This document shows, one piece after another, positions 1-8,005 of a stretch of 37,815 nucleotides of DNA (within the stretch, counting starts at the first letter, position 1; each line of letters begins with the position of its first letter). The notes under the pieces were generated by a model. It worked only from the letters and a program-made list of their open reading frames with translations, ran no database searches and was not told the DNA's origin. A program made the position numbers and the translations under genes. Origin of the DNA: Candidatus Brocadiia bacterium (GTDB lineage: Bacteria > Planctomycetota > DG-23 > SLPQ01); NCBI GenBank assembly GCA_007131925.1, contig SLPQ01000195.1:1-37815 (forward strand), read 5' to 3'.

Positions 1-54
1 TATAAGGCGTTGCTGGCAAAGGAGATAGTGAGACAGAAGTTTTCACTGAGGTAG
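1..54 (+). CDS. C-terminal tail of an unidentified protein (partial)
   Basis: Reading frame 1 is open from the window edge to a TAG at 52-54 and encodes 17 residues with a plausible amphipathic, basic composition (starts YKALLAKEI, ends KFSLR). The other two forward frames close within 26 bases. This looks like the last turn of an upstream gene in the same direction as uvrC. Too little is present to name a family. It could also be a chance open stretch. Confidence 0.35.
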   Translation, partial: YKALLAKEIVRQKFSLR

Positions 55-109
55 TGAGCGCATGGCTCCGGCCGGCAATATCTTCCATGCAGGTGCAGGT
101 TGTGCGCAC

Positions 110-137
110 TTGTATTGCATGGTGGGAAGGGTATAAT
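110..137 (+). promoter_or_regulatory. Likely sigma-70-type promoter for uvrC
   Basis: A perfect TATAAT lies at 132-137, about 41 bases before the GTG start of uvrC. The best -35 candidate, TTGTAT at 110-115, gives a 16-base spacer but matches only half of the consensus. The call therefore rests mainly on the -10 box. A small palindrome, GTGCGCAC at 102-109, sits just upstream and could bind a regulator, but it does not resemble a known LexA box. Confidence 0.45.
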
Positions 138-178
138 CTGTAGCTGGAAGCCAAGCGGAGGCGGGAACCTGCATCACT

Positions 179-1564
179 GTGGATGAGCAGTCACTGATAG
201 CCAAGGTAAGGGCATTTCCTGCCGGTGCCGGCGTGTACCTTATGAAGGACTTGCGCGGGCGCGTCTTGTATGTGGGAAAGTCGGTCTCGTTGAGGGACCG
301 GGTGCTTTCCTATCTGCGCGGCGGGGAGGCGGCTCGTCAAAACGTAGCCGCCATGATGGAAAAAGTTGTAGACATAGATTTCATCGAGACCCCGGGCGAG
401 GTTGACGCGCTGCTGGCCGAGCAGCGTCTGATAAAGGACTTGCGTCCGAAGTACAATGTGGACCTCAAGGACGACAAGTCCTATCCCTATTTGGAGATCC
501 GTCAGAGACAGCCTTTCCCGCAGGTGCTGGTCAGCCGCGAGGTCAAGCGTGGCAGCAAGGTCTACGGCCCTTTTACGGATGTTGAGGGCCTCAGGGCGGC
601 TCACGCGCTGTTGCAGCGGATTTTCAAGTTTCGAGTTTGCAGCCTCGAGATAGAAGAGGATGACAGGCGCCGCTTTTCGCGCAGGCCATGTCTTTATTAC
701 TACATCGACTCGTGCCTGGGGCCATGCGCCGGGCACACCACGAAGTCTGAGTACCGCGAAGCGATCAGGCGTCTTCGTCAGTTTCTCGAAGGCGGACGCA
801 CTAAGGTTATTCGAGGGCTTACCAGGCAGATGGAGGCTGCGGCGAAGGAGTTTGACTTTGAGGCTGCCGCCAAAAAGCGCGACGAGATCAAGGCCATCGA
901 AAGCCTCTCGAAAAGGGGGCTTTTCGCCGACTATCGCTCGGCAGGGGCGATGGATTTTGAGCCGGTAAGGGCGCTTGAAGAGCTTGCAGGGATCATGGGT
1001 CTTGATGCGCCGCCACGGTTGATCGAGGGGGTGGATATAGCCACCATACGAGGCAGCGACTCGGTGGGATCGGTGGTCACCTTTGCGGATGGCAGGCCCT
1101 TTAAGGACGGGTACAGGAAATACCGGATCAAGCGCACCAAAGGCATGGACGACTACGCCATGATAAGGGAGGTGGTCGCGCGGCGCTACCGCAGGCTGGC
1201 CGCTGAGGAGAGCTTCATGCCCGACCTGCTGATTGTGGACGGAGGGCCCGGCCAGCTGTCCGCTGCCCTGTCCGGCTTTGATGAAGCCGGGGCGAGACCG
1301 CGGGCGGCGGCATCGCTGGCAAAGCGGGAGGAGCTGTTGTTTGTCGAGGGGCGTGCTGAGCCGGTAAGCCTGCCCGGCAGCTCGCCTGCGCTGAAGGTAC
1401 TGCAGTATGTGAGAGACGAGGCGCACCGCTTCGCGCAACGTTACCACCATGCTTTGAGAGACAAGAGGTTTTTCGGCAGGGATTCTTCTAAGATTGCCAA
1501 GCGGGCGGCAGGCCAGAGGCGCCGCCGCCGCGAGGCCCGGTCGGAGCGAAACAATGGCAGCTAA
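179..1564 (+). CDS. uvrC: UvrC-type excinuclease subunit, short form lacking the C-terminal HhH region
   Basis: UvrC cuts DNA on both sides of a lesion handed over by UvrAB in nucleotide excision repair. The GIY-YIG domain is at about residues 13-90 (GVYLM, then LYVGKS). Cysteines 154, 171, 179 and 183 follow the spacing of the UvrC iron-sulfur cluster region. A UVR (UvrB-contact) motif is near 224-245. The RNase H-like endonuclease domain follows, with IEGVD, GMDDYA, LLIVDGGPGQL and DEAHRF, which carry the acidic and histidine residues expected for the 5' incision. At 461 residues it is about 150 shorter than E. coli UvrC: it ends in a basic, Arg-rich tail soon after DEAHRF, and no tandem helix-hairpin-helix domain follows. 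The start is GTG behind a GGAGG-like site. The next gene overlaps its stop. Confidence 0.93.
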   Translation: MDEQSLIAKVRAFPAGAGVYLMKDLRGRVLYVGKSVSLRDRVLSYLRGGEAARQNVAAMMEKVVDIDFIETPGEVDALLAEQRLIKDLRPKYNVDLKDDKSYPYLEIRQRQPFPQVLVSREVKRGSKVYGPFTDVEGLRAAHALLQRIFKFRVCSLEIEEDDRRRFSRRPCLYYYIDSCLGPCAGHTTKSEYREAIRRLRQFLEGGRTKVIRGLTRQMEAAAKEFDFEAAAKKRDEIKAIESLSKRGLFADYRSAGAMDFEPVRALEELAGIMGLDAPPRLIEGVDIATIRGSDSVGSVVTFADGRPFKDGYRKYRIKRTKGMDDYAMIREVVARRYRRLAAEESFMPDLLIVDGGPGQLSAALSGFDEAGARPRAAASLAKREELLFVEGRAEPVSLPGSSPALKVLQYVRDEAHRFAQRYHHALRDKRFFGRDSSKIAKRAAGQRRRRREARSERNNGS

Positions 1565-2669
1565 GACCAGAGGATTTCGCAGGGTCCTGGACCTCTGCGA
1601 CCAGTTGAGCGAGATCAGAGACAGGATGGGCCGGCGCAAGGGAGCTTCAGGAGAGGCCGCCGAGGGCCTGCTCAACCAGAGACGCGACAAGCTCGGCGAG
1701 CTCTGGGGAGAGCTGCCAGCAGCCTTTGCAGGGGGCTCGCTCGGTGAGCTCAAAGACAGGTTTGAGCTCAGCTCTCAGGACCTTTTCGTGATCGCGCTGC
1801 TTCTTTCCCACAGGATAAGAAAGGGTGACAGGGGGCTCTCCGGCCGCGCCGTGCTTTCAATGATCCACGAAAGCGTCTACGACATGGTGCGCGGCATGGA
1901 GATACTCGGGCCCGAGGGCAGTCTGCGCCGGGCCGGCGTCATAGTAGTCTGTGAGCCCTATGGCAGCGATGTCTTCGAATCGACCTTCCGGCTGACCGAC
2001 GGCATTTTCTACCTGCTGCTTGATGAAATCGGCGGGCGGGCCTCCTCAGGCGAGCGCTCGCCGGCCCTGAAGCCCTTTTCAGCGCCCAGAGAGCATCTGC
2101 TCGAGATGGGTCGACTGACCGCGCTGTACCGCAAGCGGGCCGTGACGCTTTTTCCCGTGGAGGCGCAGGATTTCTTTAATCTCGAGGGTGAGCCGGCCCT
2201 CGACGAGATTGAGTACCGCATCGATGCCGGCTGGGACGATATCGACCAGCGCCTTTTGCTGACACCCCGCTACGAGGAATACCCCCTCATCAGGCTTGAG
2301 CGCACGTACAGGCTCTCGCGCGAGGAGATGATCATCGTCGTGAGTCTCTTTTTCGTGGAGCTGGTGTCTCCGGCGCCCTACCTGGTCGTGGGCGACCTTC
2401 TCAAGCTGGTAAGCCGTGACGAAAGCGAGCTCATGGCCGTGAGGCGGCTGCTCGCTGAAGAGTCGACACTTGTGCGCGCCGGGATAGTCGTGCTTGATGA
2501 GGAGCACGGAGTTCATCAAAAGATAACTACTTTCGATGCTTACCTGGCAGACTGGGTGGTGGAGAGGCTCACCGGATCTACGCGGGGTTCAAGAGAGATT
2601 ACAAGCGACATGCAGATCGACGTTCACGAGTACTTGAAGGGCCTCTCGCCGCCAGCGCCTTCGGAGTAG
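1554..2669 (+). CDS. Protein with two winged-helix-like repeats resembling AAA-ATPase N-domains; function unknown
   Basis: This 371-residue soluble protein starts at ATG 1554, inside the last codons of uvrC, behind GGAG, so the two are probably translationally coupled. An earlier in-frame start at 1494 lies deep in uvrC and is unlikely. It contains an internal duplication. Residues around 68-135 (FELSSQDLFVIALLL ... LRRAGVIVV) match residues around 250-315 (YRLSREEMIIVVSLF ... LVRAGIVVL) in length, hydrophobic pattern and the closing RAGxxVxxE motif. The pattern resembles the variant winged-helix domain found before AAA+ modules in many bacterial ATPases. No Walker A or B motif is visible, so the ATPase part is absent. 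The role is unknown; linkage to uvrC is the only functional hint. The domain assignment is inferred from pattern, not from a search. Confidence 0.75.
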   Translation: MAAKTRGFRRVLDLCDQLSEIRDRMGRRKGASGEAAEGLLNQRRDKLGELWGELPAAFAGGSLGELKDRFELSSQDLFVIALLLSHRIRKGDRGLSGRAVLSMIHESVYDMVRGMEILGPEGSLRRAGVIVVCEPYGSDVFESTFRLTDGIFYLLLDEIGGRASSGERSPALKPFSAPREHLLEMGRLTALYRKRAVTLFPVEAQDFFNLEGEPALDEIEYRIDAGWDDIDQRLLLTPRYEEYPLIRLERTYRLSREEMIIVVSLFFVELVSPAPYLVVGDLLKLVSRDESELMAVRRLLAEESTLVRAGIVVLDEEHGVHQKITTFDAYLADWVVERLTGSTRGSREITSDMQIDVHEYLKGLSPPAPSE

Positions 2670-2750
2670 TACTTTCAAAAAAATCGGGAACAAATATCGT
2701 CCATTGGAGGTATAAGGAAATGGAGGGTGCATCAGCAGGTGGGTGAAGAG

Positions 2751-3176
2751 ATGATCAGCAAGTGGTGGCATCAGAAGTGGGACTGGAAGCGACTCTCCGT
2801 TGAGGACGACTCGTCGGAAGAAGCTCAGCGAAAGTTCGAGGTGGCCTTTTTTGAGTCGGTGGTGAGGCGCCAGGGAGACTACTGGGAGGTGCTGGCGCTC
2901 CTGGGAAACCACTACACCGCCGAAAAGCGTTACCGCGAAGGCTTGGCAGTCGACCGGCGCCTGGCACAGCTGCGGCCGGACGACCCGGTCGTCTTTTACA
3001 ACCTTGCCTGCTCTTACTCTCTGGTAGGCTGGATGCCCTCCGCTTTGAGGGCCCTTGAGCGATCCCTTGAACTGGGGTACAGGGATTTCAAGCACCTGAT
3101 GCGGGATCGTGATCTCGATGCCCTCAGGAGAGATAAGCGCTTCAAGAGTCTTCTGGCAAGCTACGCCCGCACCTGA
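2751..3176 (+). CDS. Small TPR-repeat protein
   Basis: About 141 residues from ATG 2751, which has AGGTGG nine bases upstream. A GTG at 2727 would add eight residues and cannot be excluded. The body holds two TPR-like helix pairs (around YWEVLALLGNHYTAEKRY and VVFYNLACSYSLVGWMPSAL). It closes with a motif typical of TPR proteins of this kind, DRDLDALRRDKRFKSLL. There is no signal peptide or membrane segment, so it is probably a cytoplasmic scaffold. It follows the winged-helix gene by about 80 bases on the same strand and may share its transcript. No specific partner can be named. Confidence 0.8.
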   Translation: MISKWWHQKWDWKRLSVEDDSSEEAQRKFEVAFFESVVRRQGDYWEVLALLGNHYTAEKRYREGLAVDRRLAQLRPDDPVVFYNLACSYSLVGWMPSALRALERSLELGYRDFKHLMRDRDLDALRRDKRFKSLLASYART

Positions 3177-3194
3177 CAGGCCCGCGCCGGAGAC

Positions 3195-3222
3195 TTGACT
3201 TTCCTGTCTCGCCAGCCAGAAT
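3195..3222 (+). promoter_or_regulatory. Putative promoter for the dehydratase-flippase gene run
   Basis: TTGACT at 3195-3200, a 16-base spacer, and CAGAAT at 3217-3222 give a plausible sigma-70-type promoter with a start point near 3229. The downstream GAGG (3245-3248) and ATG (3255) then form a short leader. If real, it excludes the TTG at 3195 as a start codon. Confidence 0.45.
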
Positions 3223-3254
3223 CACTCACATCCTTTCCTGACTCGAGGCCCCCT

Positions 3255-4289
3255 ATGGATGTAGGACGTGATCCCCGCACTATAGGCATAACTTCGACAA
3301 TACCGGTAGAGGTGGTTTTCGCTGCCGGGCTTGCTCCCGTGGACCTCAACAATCTGTTCATGACGCATGGCCGGCGCCGCAGCCTCGTGGCCGCTGCCGA
3401 AGCAGCGGGCTTTCCACTGAACTTCTGTGCGTGGATAAAGGGTATCTACGGCGCGTGCAAGCATTACAGCATACAGCGCGTCATAGGTGTCGTCCAGGGC
3501 GACTGCTCAAACACGCACCTTCTCTTTGAGATACTGGAGGAGGAAGGGGTGGAGGTGGTGCCTTTCGAGTATCCTCCCGGGCGGGATGCCTCCCGGCTGA
3601 AAGCCTCCATCGAGAGGCTGGCCTCAACTTTGGGCACGGACCTGGCCTCCGCCGAGGCGTCTCGCCTGCAGATGCAGCCGCTGCGCGAAAAGCTTGAAAC
3701 TCTCGACAGCATGACATGGCGTGAGGGCAGGGTAACCGGCCGGGAAAATCACCTCTGGCTTGTCAACTCAAGCGATATGCGCGGTGACCGTTACCGATAT
3801 GAAACCGAGCTTGACTTGTTCCTCGCCGAGGCGGCCGGCAGGCCCGCAAATCATGCGCCCCTCAGGCTCGGCTTTCTGGGGATACCGCCGATTGTGGACG
3901 ATATCTATGAGGCGCTCGAACAGCGAGGAGCGCAGGTGGTCTTCAACGAATTTCAGCGGCAGTTCTCCATGCCTGGTGCTCATCGCTGTATCGTGGAGCA
4001 GTACCTCACGTACACCTATCCCTATCGAACTGCTTTGCGCCTGGCCGACATAAAGGAAGAAACTGCCAAAAGAAAGATCGACGGTCACGTACATTACGTG
4101 CAGAGCTTCTGCTACAGGCAGCTCCAGCACAGGGCCGTTAAGAAGGCGGCAGGTGTGCCGGTGCTGGCGCTTGAGTTTGACAGGCCGGGGCGCCTTGATG
4201 GCAGGAGCATTACCAGGATAGAGGCGTTTATCGAGCTCCTGGAGGCGCGGCGCCTTCGCGCGGTCAAGAGAGGTCAGGAAGGATCATGA
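3255..4289 (+). CDS. 2-hydroxyacyl-CoA dehydratase D-component-like protein (HgdB/BcrB/FldB family)
   Basis: This family binds a [4Fe-4S] cluster and, with a partner subunit and an ATP-driven activator, removes water from 2-hydroxyacyl-CoA or reduces aromatic acyl-CoA. The N-terminus IGITSTIPVEVVFAAG and the following DLNN are family hallmarks. Candidate cluster ligands are Cys58 (FCAWIKGIYGA), Cys84 (QGDCSNTH) and a Cys near 292 (SFCYRQLQHR). The 344-residue length fits a single subunit. The start is ATG 3255 with GAGG six bases upstream; a TTG at 3195 is less likely because it lies in the putative promoter. No second subunit or activator gene is in the window, so the substrate is unknown and classical dehydratase activity is not assured. 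Its stop overlaps the next start (ATGA). Confidence 0.85.
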   Translation: MDVGRDPRTIGITSTIPVEVVFAAGLAPVDLNNLFMTHGRRRSLVAAAEAAGFPLNFCAWIKGIYGACKHYSIQRVIGVVQGDCSNTHLLFEILEEEGVEVVPFEYPPGRDASRLKASIERLASTLGTDLASAEASRLQMQPLREKLETLDSMTWREGRVTGRENHLWLVNSSDMRGDRYRYETELDLFLAEAAGRPANHAPLRLGFLGIPPIVDDIYEALEQRGAQVVFNEFQRQFSMPGAHRCIVEQYLTYTYPYRTALRLADIKEETAKRKIDGHVHYVQSFCYRQLQHRAVKKAAGVPVLALEFDRPGRLDGRSITRIEAFIELLEARRLRAVKRGQEGS

Positions 4290-5524
4290 GCAAAAGGCGC
4301 TCACAGCTGTGGGCTGCGGGCAGGGTAACGCTTGCGATGGTTTTGCTGGTAATCGTATTCAGGTATATAATACCGATGCGCGATACCGTGGAGCTCGCTG
4401 ACGGCACGCTTTTGACCGGTGCTTTCATAGAGCAGCGCGCCGATGTGGTCGTCATGGACACAGCCGACGGTATCATCACGGTGGCCTACTCACAGATGGC
4501 ATACGACGCTGCAGGCGAGCCCGAGGTCTCTCGAGGTTTCATACCGCTCTTGAGAGAGATGCGTGCCGGGAGATATCTCATAGGCCTGGCGATGCTTGGC
4601 ATGATTCCCTGGATCGCCGCTGTACGGTGGTGCACGCTGATGCGCGCGCAGGGGATGCCTCTGGGCTACTGGCGGGCGCTGGAGCTGACGTATCTCGGTC
4701 TTTTCTGCAACAACTTCATGCCCGGGCTGACCGGAGGCGACGTGGCGAAGGCGTATTATGCAAGCAAGCTCACCTCCACGCTCAAGACCAACGCGGTGGT
4801 GACGGTATTTCTGGACAGGCTTGTAGGGATAGTTGTGCTTGCGATGCTGGCAGGCGCGGCGGTGCTGGTGGCGCTGGTGTTCGCGCGTAGTGAGAATTCG
4901 GCGGACTTTCTAATCGCTGCGCGGATTATCCTGATCTTTGTCCTGTGCTCTCTTGCCGGTATAGCCGGCTTCTTCAGCAGGCGGACCAGAAGGCTGCTTC
5001 GGAAAATAGTGAAGGCTGTGCCGGGCCACGACCGCCTCCGGGAAAATCTCCTGGTCCAGAAATTGCTCGCATTCGGCAAGAGGATAGATGCGGCCGTCTT
5101 TCTCTACCGCCATAAGAAACGCGCCCTCATGTGGGCGGCATTGCTGTCGGTGGCGGCGCACTCGAGTGCGGTCAGCGGCATCCTTTTCTTTGGCAGGGCA
5201 CTGGGTGTCGCAGAGGTGACGCTGATGAACAGCTTTGTGGTGGTGCCGGTGGCTTTCATAGTCTCGAGCATACCCATTGCCCCCGCCGGCTGGGGCATCG
5301 GCGAGATGGCCTTCAAGACCTTTTTCGCCACGGTGGGCGTAGGCGCTGCCGCAGCGGTGACCATATCGGTTGTGTTCAGACTGACGCAGGCGCTCTGGAC
5401 GCTGCCGGGCGGCCTTTTCCTGATGGTTCAGAAGGAGCGGCCGACCTTCGAGGAGGTTGACGAAGAAATGGACACGGCAGGGCAGCGCCTGGAGGATATG
5501 GCGGAAGATCCCGATGCGGTATAG
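4286..5524 (+). CDS. Lysylphosphatidylglycerol synthase-type membrane protein (flippase-like, UPF0104)
   Basis: A 412-residue polytopic inner-membrane protein. TM1 is at about residues 10-30. After an unusual soluble insert, further segments run from about residue 96 to 385. Family motifs include GLFCNNFMPGLTGGDVAKAYY, FLDRLVG and the late SSIPIAPAGWGIGE. These match the transmembrane part of MprF and its stand-alone relatives, which move lipids or lipid-linked compounds across the membrane. No aminoacyl-transferase domain is attached. The insert between TM1 and TM2 (about residues 33-85) contains a DGTLLTGAFIEQRADVVVMD stretch that looks like a small beta-rich domain. The start overlaps the stop of the dehydratase-like gene by four bases, indicating coupled translation. 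The C-terminus is acidic. Confidence 0.85.
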   Translation: MSKRRSQLWAAGRVTLAMVLLVIVFRYIIPMRDTVELADGTLLTGAFIEQRADVVVMDTADGIITVAYSQMAYDAAGEPEVSRGFIPLLREMRAGRYLIGLAMLGMIPWIAAVRWCTLMRAQGMPLGYWRALELTYLGLFCNNFMPGLTGGDVAKAYYASKLTSTLKTNAVVTVFLDRLVGIVVLAMLAGAAVLVALVFARSENSADFLIAARIILIFVLCSLAGIAGFFSRRTRRLLRKIVKAVPGHDRLRENLLVQKLLAFGKRIDAAVFLYRHKKRALMWAALLSVAAHSSAVSGILFFGRALGVAEVTLMNSFVVVPVAFIVSSIPIAPAGWGIGEMAFKTFFATVGVGAAAAVTISVVFRLTQALWTLPGGLFLMVQKERPTFEEVDEEMDTAGQRLEDMAEDPDAV

Positions 5525-6533
5525 GCGGATCAAGGGTGCTGTTCACATACACACCTCTTACAGCGATGGCAGTGGCACCGTTGCGGAAATCATCGACGCG
5601 GCTGCCGCGGCTGGTCTTGAGTACCTTGTCGTAGCCGACCATGATACAACTGCCGCACGCGAAGATAGCGATTTCAAACGGCGCGACGGCGTGCTGCCGA
5701 TAGGCGCAGTGGAGATCTCGCCCGCCAGGCGCGGCCACTGCCTGGCCATAGGCGCTCGACAGGTCGCAGGATACCGCTGGATGCCCGAAAGCTTCTACCT
5801 GCAAAAGCTCAGGCGTGACGGGGCCGATACCTACATAGCTCATCCCGAGGGGCGCGTCAAGCGAAGGTTTGGCATAAACCTCAAGCAGTGGCATGCGTGG
5901 GACCATGAGCATTTCACGGGCATGGAGATATGGTCTTACATGCACGACTGGGTTGACAAGGTCGGCTGGCTGAACCTGCCCGCCCTCTATCGCAACCCCG
6001 CCTCAGCCATTGACGGACCTGACAAGAGAGTACTTGGCCTGTGGGATCGGCTTAACTCTCGCCGGAGGGTGGTGGGCATAGGCGCGCTCGATGCCCATGC
6101 AGTGAAGATGTTTTTCGGCATGCTGGTGGCCTTTGAGTACGAATTCCTGTTTCGCACCGTCCTGACTCATGCGCTTGTTGAGTCGTGGGGTCGCAGCGAG
6201 GCCGAGGATGAGCTCTCACTTCGCTCGGCCCTTCGCGAGGGCAGGGCCTTTGTGGCATATGAGGCGCTTTTTCCGGGGGACGCCTTCAGGTTTGAAAGTA
6301 CCGATGGACTGCAGATGGGTGCGCGCGCGCCCCTGGCGGGCGTCAGGACGCTCATGGCCTCTGTAGACAGACCAGCCGAAATCACCCTTGTGCACAATGG
6401 CAGCGCCTCCTGCGTTACGAGCGGAAGACAGGCTCGATTTGACGTGCACAGTGCGGGAGTTTACCGGGTGGAGGTGCGCGTGGAGGGCAGGCCCTGGATT
6501 TTCTCGAATCCGATATACCTTGGGGACGATTAG
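5514..6533 (+). CDS. PHP-domain metallohydrolase (CehA/McbA-like)
   Basis: PHP domains are metal-dependent phosphoesterase-type hydrolases. The motifs are clear: H11-x-H13 and D18 in GAVHIHTSYSDGSG, ADHD around 41-44, a later EIWSYMHDW, and GIGALDAHA near residue 190. A C-terminal beta-sandwich (about 260-335, around RTLMASVDRPAEITLVHNG and YRVEVRVEGRPW) is typical of the CehA-like branch. Length is 339 residues with no signal peptide, so it is probably cytoplasmic. ATG 5514 overlaps the flippase stop by 11 bases and has GCGGAAG upstream. The substrate is unknown. Its position behind the flippase suggests a lipid-linked or phosphorylated compound, which is inference. Confidence 0.85.
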   Translation: MRYRRIKGAVHIHTSYSDGSGTVAEIIDAAAAAGLEYLVVADHDTTAAREDSDFKRRDGVLPIGAVEISPARRGHCLAIGARQVAGYRWMPESFYLQKLRRDGADTYIAHPEGRVKRRFGINLKQWHAWDHEHFTGMEIWSYMHDWVDKVGWLNLPALYRNPASAIDGPDKRVLGLWDRLNSRRRVVGIGALDAHAVKMFFGMLVAFEYEFLFRTVLTHALVESWGRSEAEDELSLRSALREGRAFVAYEALFPGDAFRFESTDGLQMGARAPLAGVRTLMASVDRPAEITLVHNGSASCVTSGRQARFDVHSAGVYRVEVRVEGRPWIFSNPIYLGDD

Positions 6534-6575
6534 TAATATTTGCGGGAGGTTGGCGCTCGACGTACAATCTTTGAC

Positions 6576-6604
6576 TTGTCGAGAGGCGCTCCGGCCTATA
6601 TAAG
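6576..6604 (+). promoter_or_regulatory. Putative internal promoter before the PilZ gene
   Basis: The 108-base gap after the PHP gene contains TTGTCG at 6576-6581 and TATAAG at 6599-6604 with a 17-base spacer, giving a start near 6611 and ATG at 6642. An overlapping TTGACT at 6571 has a less suitable 20-base spacing to TATATA. This is the one clear break in an otherwise overlapping gene run. Confidence 0.45.
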
Positions 6605-6641
6605 TAATCCCTACGTAACCGGGAACCGTGGAGATGGCTCG

Positions 6642-7409
6642 ATGGAGATCGACCGCAGTCTTTCGCCTGGCCAGCGCGATGTGATACTCGCTGAAGCCTG
6701 CGGGCGAAATCTGCCAGCGGAGGTGGTGCTCGCCGGCACTGATGACAATGCCCCCCTGCGCAGCCGGCTGCTGCAAGCTGCCGGTACTCTTCTTGTTATA
6801 GAGGTGCCCACCCGTGAGGGCACGAGGGTCATGCTCCATGAGGGGGACCGTCTCAACGTGGTTTTCATGTTCGGCGGGCAGAAATTCGGCTTCAGCTCTA
6901 CAGTCAGGGAACGCTCGAAGCTCAAGCTGGGCGAGAGTGTGGAGGTGGCGACGCTGGTGCTGGGCCGACCGCAGAAGGTTCTCAAGATGCAGCGGCGGCG
7001 CTTTTTCAGGGTGACCCTGCCGCCCACGAAGCCGCTCGTGGTGCAGTGCGCGGCGCACGATGCAAAGGCGGAGGCCGCGGGGGGCGACGGGCTTGTACGT
7101 TTTGAAACTATCGCTTATGACCTGTCTTCGGGCGGCATCGCCATCCGCATACCTCGCGCGTATCTGCCGTTGGCGGCTCCCGGCAGGCGCATAGCTCTTG
7201 TTTTCGACCTTGAAGGCGTGCGCAGGACGCTTCGCCTGATCGGCGAGGTGCGGCATCTCGCCCGGAAGCCTTCAGGCGACAACGTGGCGGGAATGCAGTT
7301 TGTGGAGTGGCAAAAGACACTGGCCGGGCGAAAGGCGGTAAACGCGATTACCCGCTTTGTCGTCAAGCGCCAGCGGGATGAGCTGCGCAAGAAGAGTGGT
7401 CTCGAGTGA
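6642..7409 (+). CDS. PilZ-domain cyclic-di-GMP binding protein (YcgR-like)
   Basis: A 255-residue cytoplasmic protein with an N-terminal YcgR-N/PilZN-like beta-barrel (about residues 15-110) and a C-terminal PilZ domain. Both c-di-GMP signatures are present: the Arg motif in QRRRFFRV (residues 117-124) and D160-L-S-S-G-G. In YcgR the two domains link c-di-GMP level to flagellar braking. No flagellar genes lie nearby, so the target here is unknown. The start ATG 6642 has GGAG eight bases upstream. It follows its own putative promoter, and its stop overlaps the GTG start of the Ogt gene, so the two are co-translated. Confidence 0.88.
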   Translation: MEIDRSLSPGQRDVILAEACGRNLPAEVVLAGTDDNAPLRSRLLQAAGTLLVIEVPTREGTRVMLHEGDRLNVVFMFGGQKFGFSSTVRERSKLKLGESVEVATLVLGRPQKVLKMQRRRFFRVTLPPTKPLVVQCAAHDAKAEAAGGDGLVRFETIAYDLSSGGIAIRIPRAYLPLAAPGRRIALVFDLEGVRRTLRLIGEVRHLARKPSGDNVAGMQFVEWQKTLAGRKAVNAITRFVVKRQRDELRKKSGLE

Positions 7410-7954
7410 CTCAGACACGCCTTTTCTACGAAATAATTCCTGACAGCCCGGCACGCTCTGTACTTGTCGTGTCGCATGGTCGCATGCTCGTCGCCGTGGA
7501 AATCGGTCTTCTCTCGGTCAAAGACGCCCGTACGCGGGCAGCAAAGCGCTTCCCCCTCGCAGTGCCGGCCCGCACCAGCGCCGCCACGCAGCTCAGGGAG
7601 TACTTTGCAGGGAAGCGCCGCGCATTCGACCTCGACGTCGAGCTGGGAGGACTTGGACCGTTTCACACTGCCGCCCTCAGGGTGTGTGGGGGCATCCCCT
7701 TCGGCTGTGTGGCTACGTACGGGCAGGTGGCTGAGGCTGCCGGCTCGGCGCGCGCGGCGCGCGCTGTAGGAGGGGCCATGAGAGTGAACCCGGCCCCAAT
7801 CGTCATCCCCTGCCACAGGGTGGTGGCCTCAGACGGGCTCGGGGGCTTCATGGGGCGCGGCGGCCTCGACATAAAGCGTGCGCTTCTGGAGCTCGAAGGC
7901 GCGCACTTGCCGGCCAGAGGTATGCATGGCAACCGGATGCGCCAGGCCCCGTGA
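7406..7954 (+). CDS. ogt: Methylated-DNA--protein-cysteine methyltransferase
   Basis: Repairs O6-alkylguanine by transferring the alkyl group to its own cysteine, a suicide reaction. The acceptor motif is IPCHRVV with Cys136. It is preceded by the helix-turn-helix part IPFGCVATYGQVAEAAG and the NPAPIVIPCH context, and followed by GGFMGRGGLDIKRALLELE. The N-terminal domain is compact, and total length (182) matches Ogt/MGMT proteins. The GTG start is embedded in the stop of the PilZ gene (GTGA). The last dozen residues are a basic extension with no evident role. It is the second DNA-repair gene in the window after uvrC. Confidence 0.93.
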   Translation: MTQTRLFYEIIPDSPARSVLVVSHGRMLVAVEIGLLSVKDARTRAAKRFPLAVPARTSAATQLREYFAGKRRAFDLDVELGGLGPFHTAALRVCGGIPFGCVATYGQVAEAAGSARAARAVGGAMRVNPAPIVIPCHRVVASDGLGGFMGRGGLDIKRALLELEGAHLPARGMHGNRMRQAP

Positions 7955-7967
7955 CATTCGCGCAGAG

Positions 7968-7995
7968 TTGACAGCATTTGCTGGGCGATTATAAT
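7968..7995 (+). promoter_or_regulatory. Consensus sigma-70 promoter of tRNA-Arg(ACG)
   Basis: Perfect TTGACA (7968-7973) and perfect TATAAT (7990-7995) are separated by 16 bases. The tRNA 5' end lies 11 bases beyond the -10 box, so the transcript leader is only a few bases long. This is the best promoter match in the window and fits a strong stable-RNA gene. Confidence 0.85.
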
Positions 7996-8005
7996 TTCAA
8001 GTCGC

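Noticed and set aside
102-109. LexA-type operator before uvrC (GTGCGCAC)
   Set aside because: It is only a simple 8-base palindrome and does not match known LexA boxes.
191-1753. Long open frame on the minus strand opposite uvrC
   Set aside because: It is the antisense shadow of a well-supported uvrC and has no recognisable domain.
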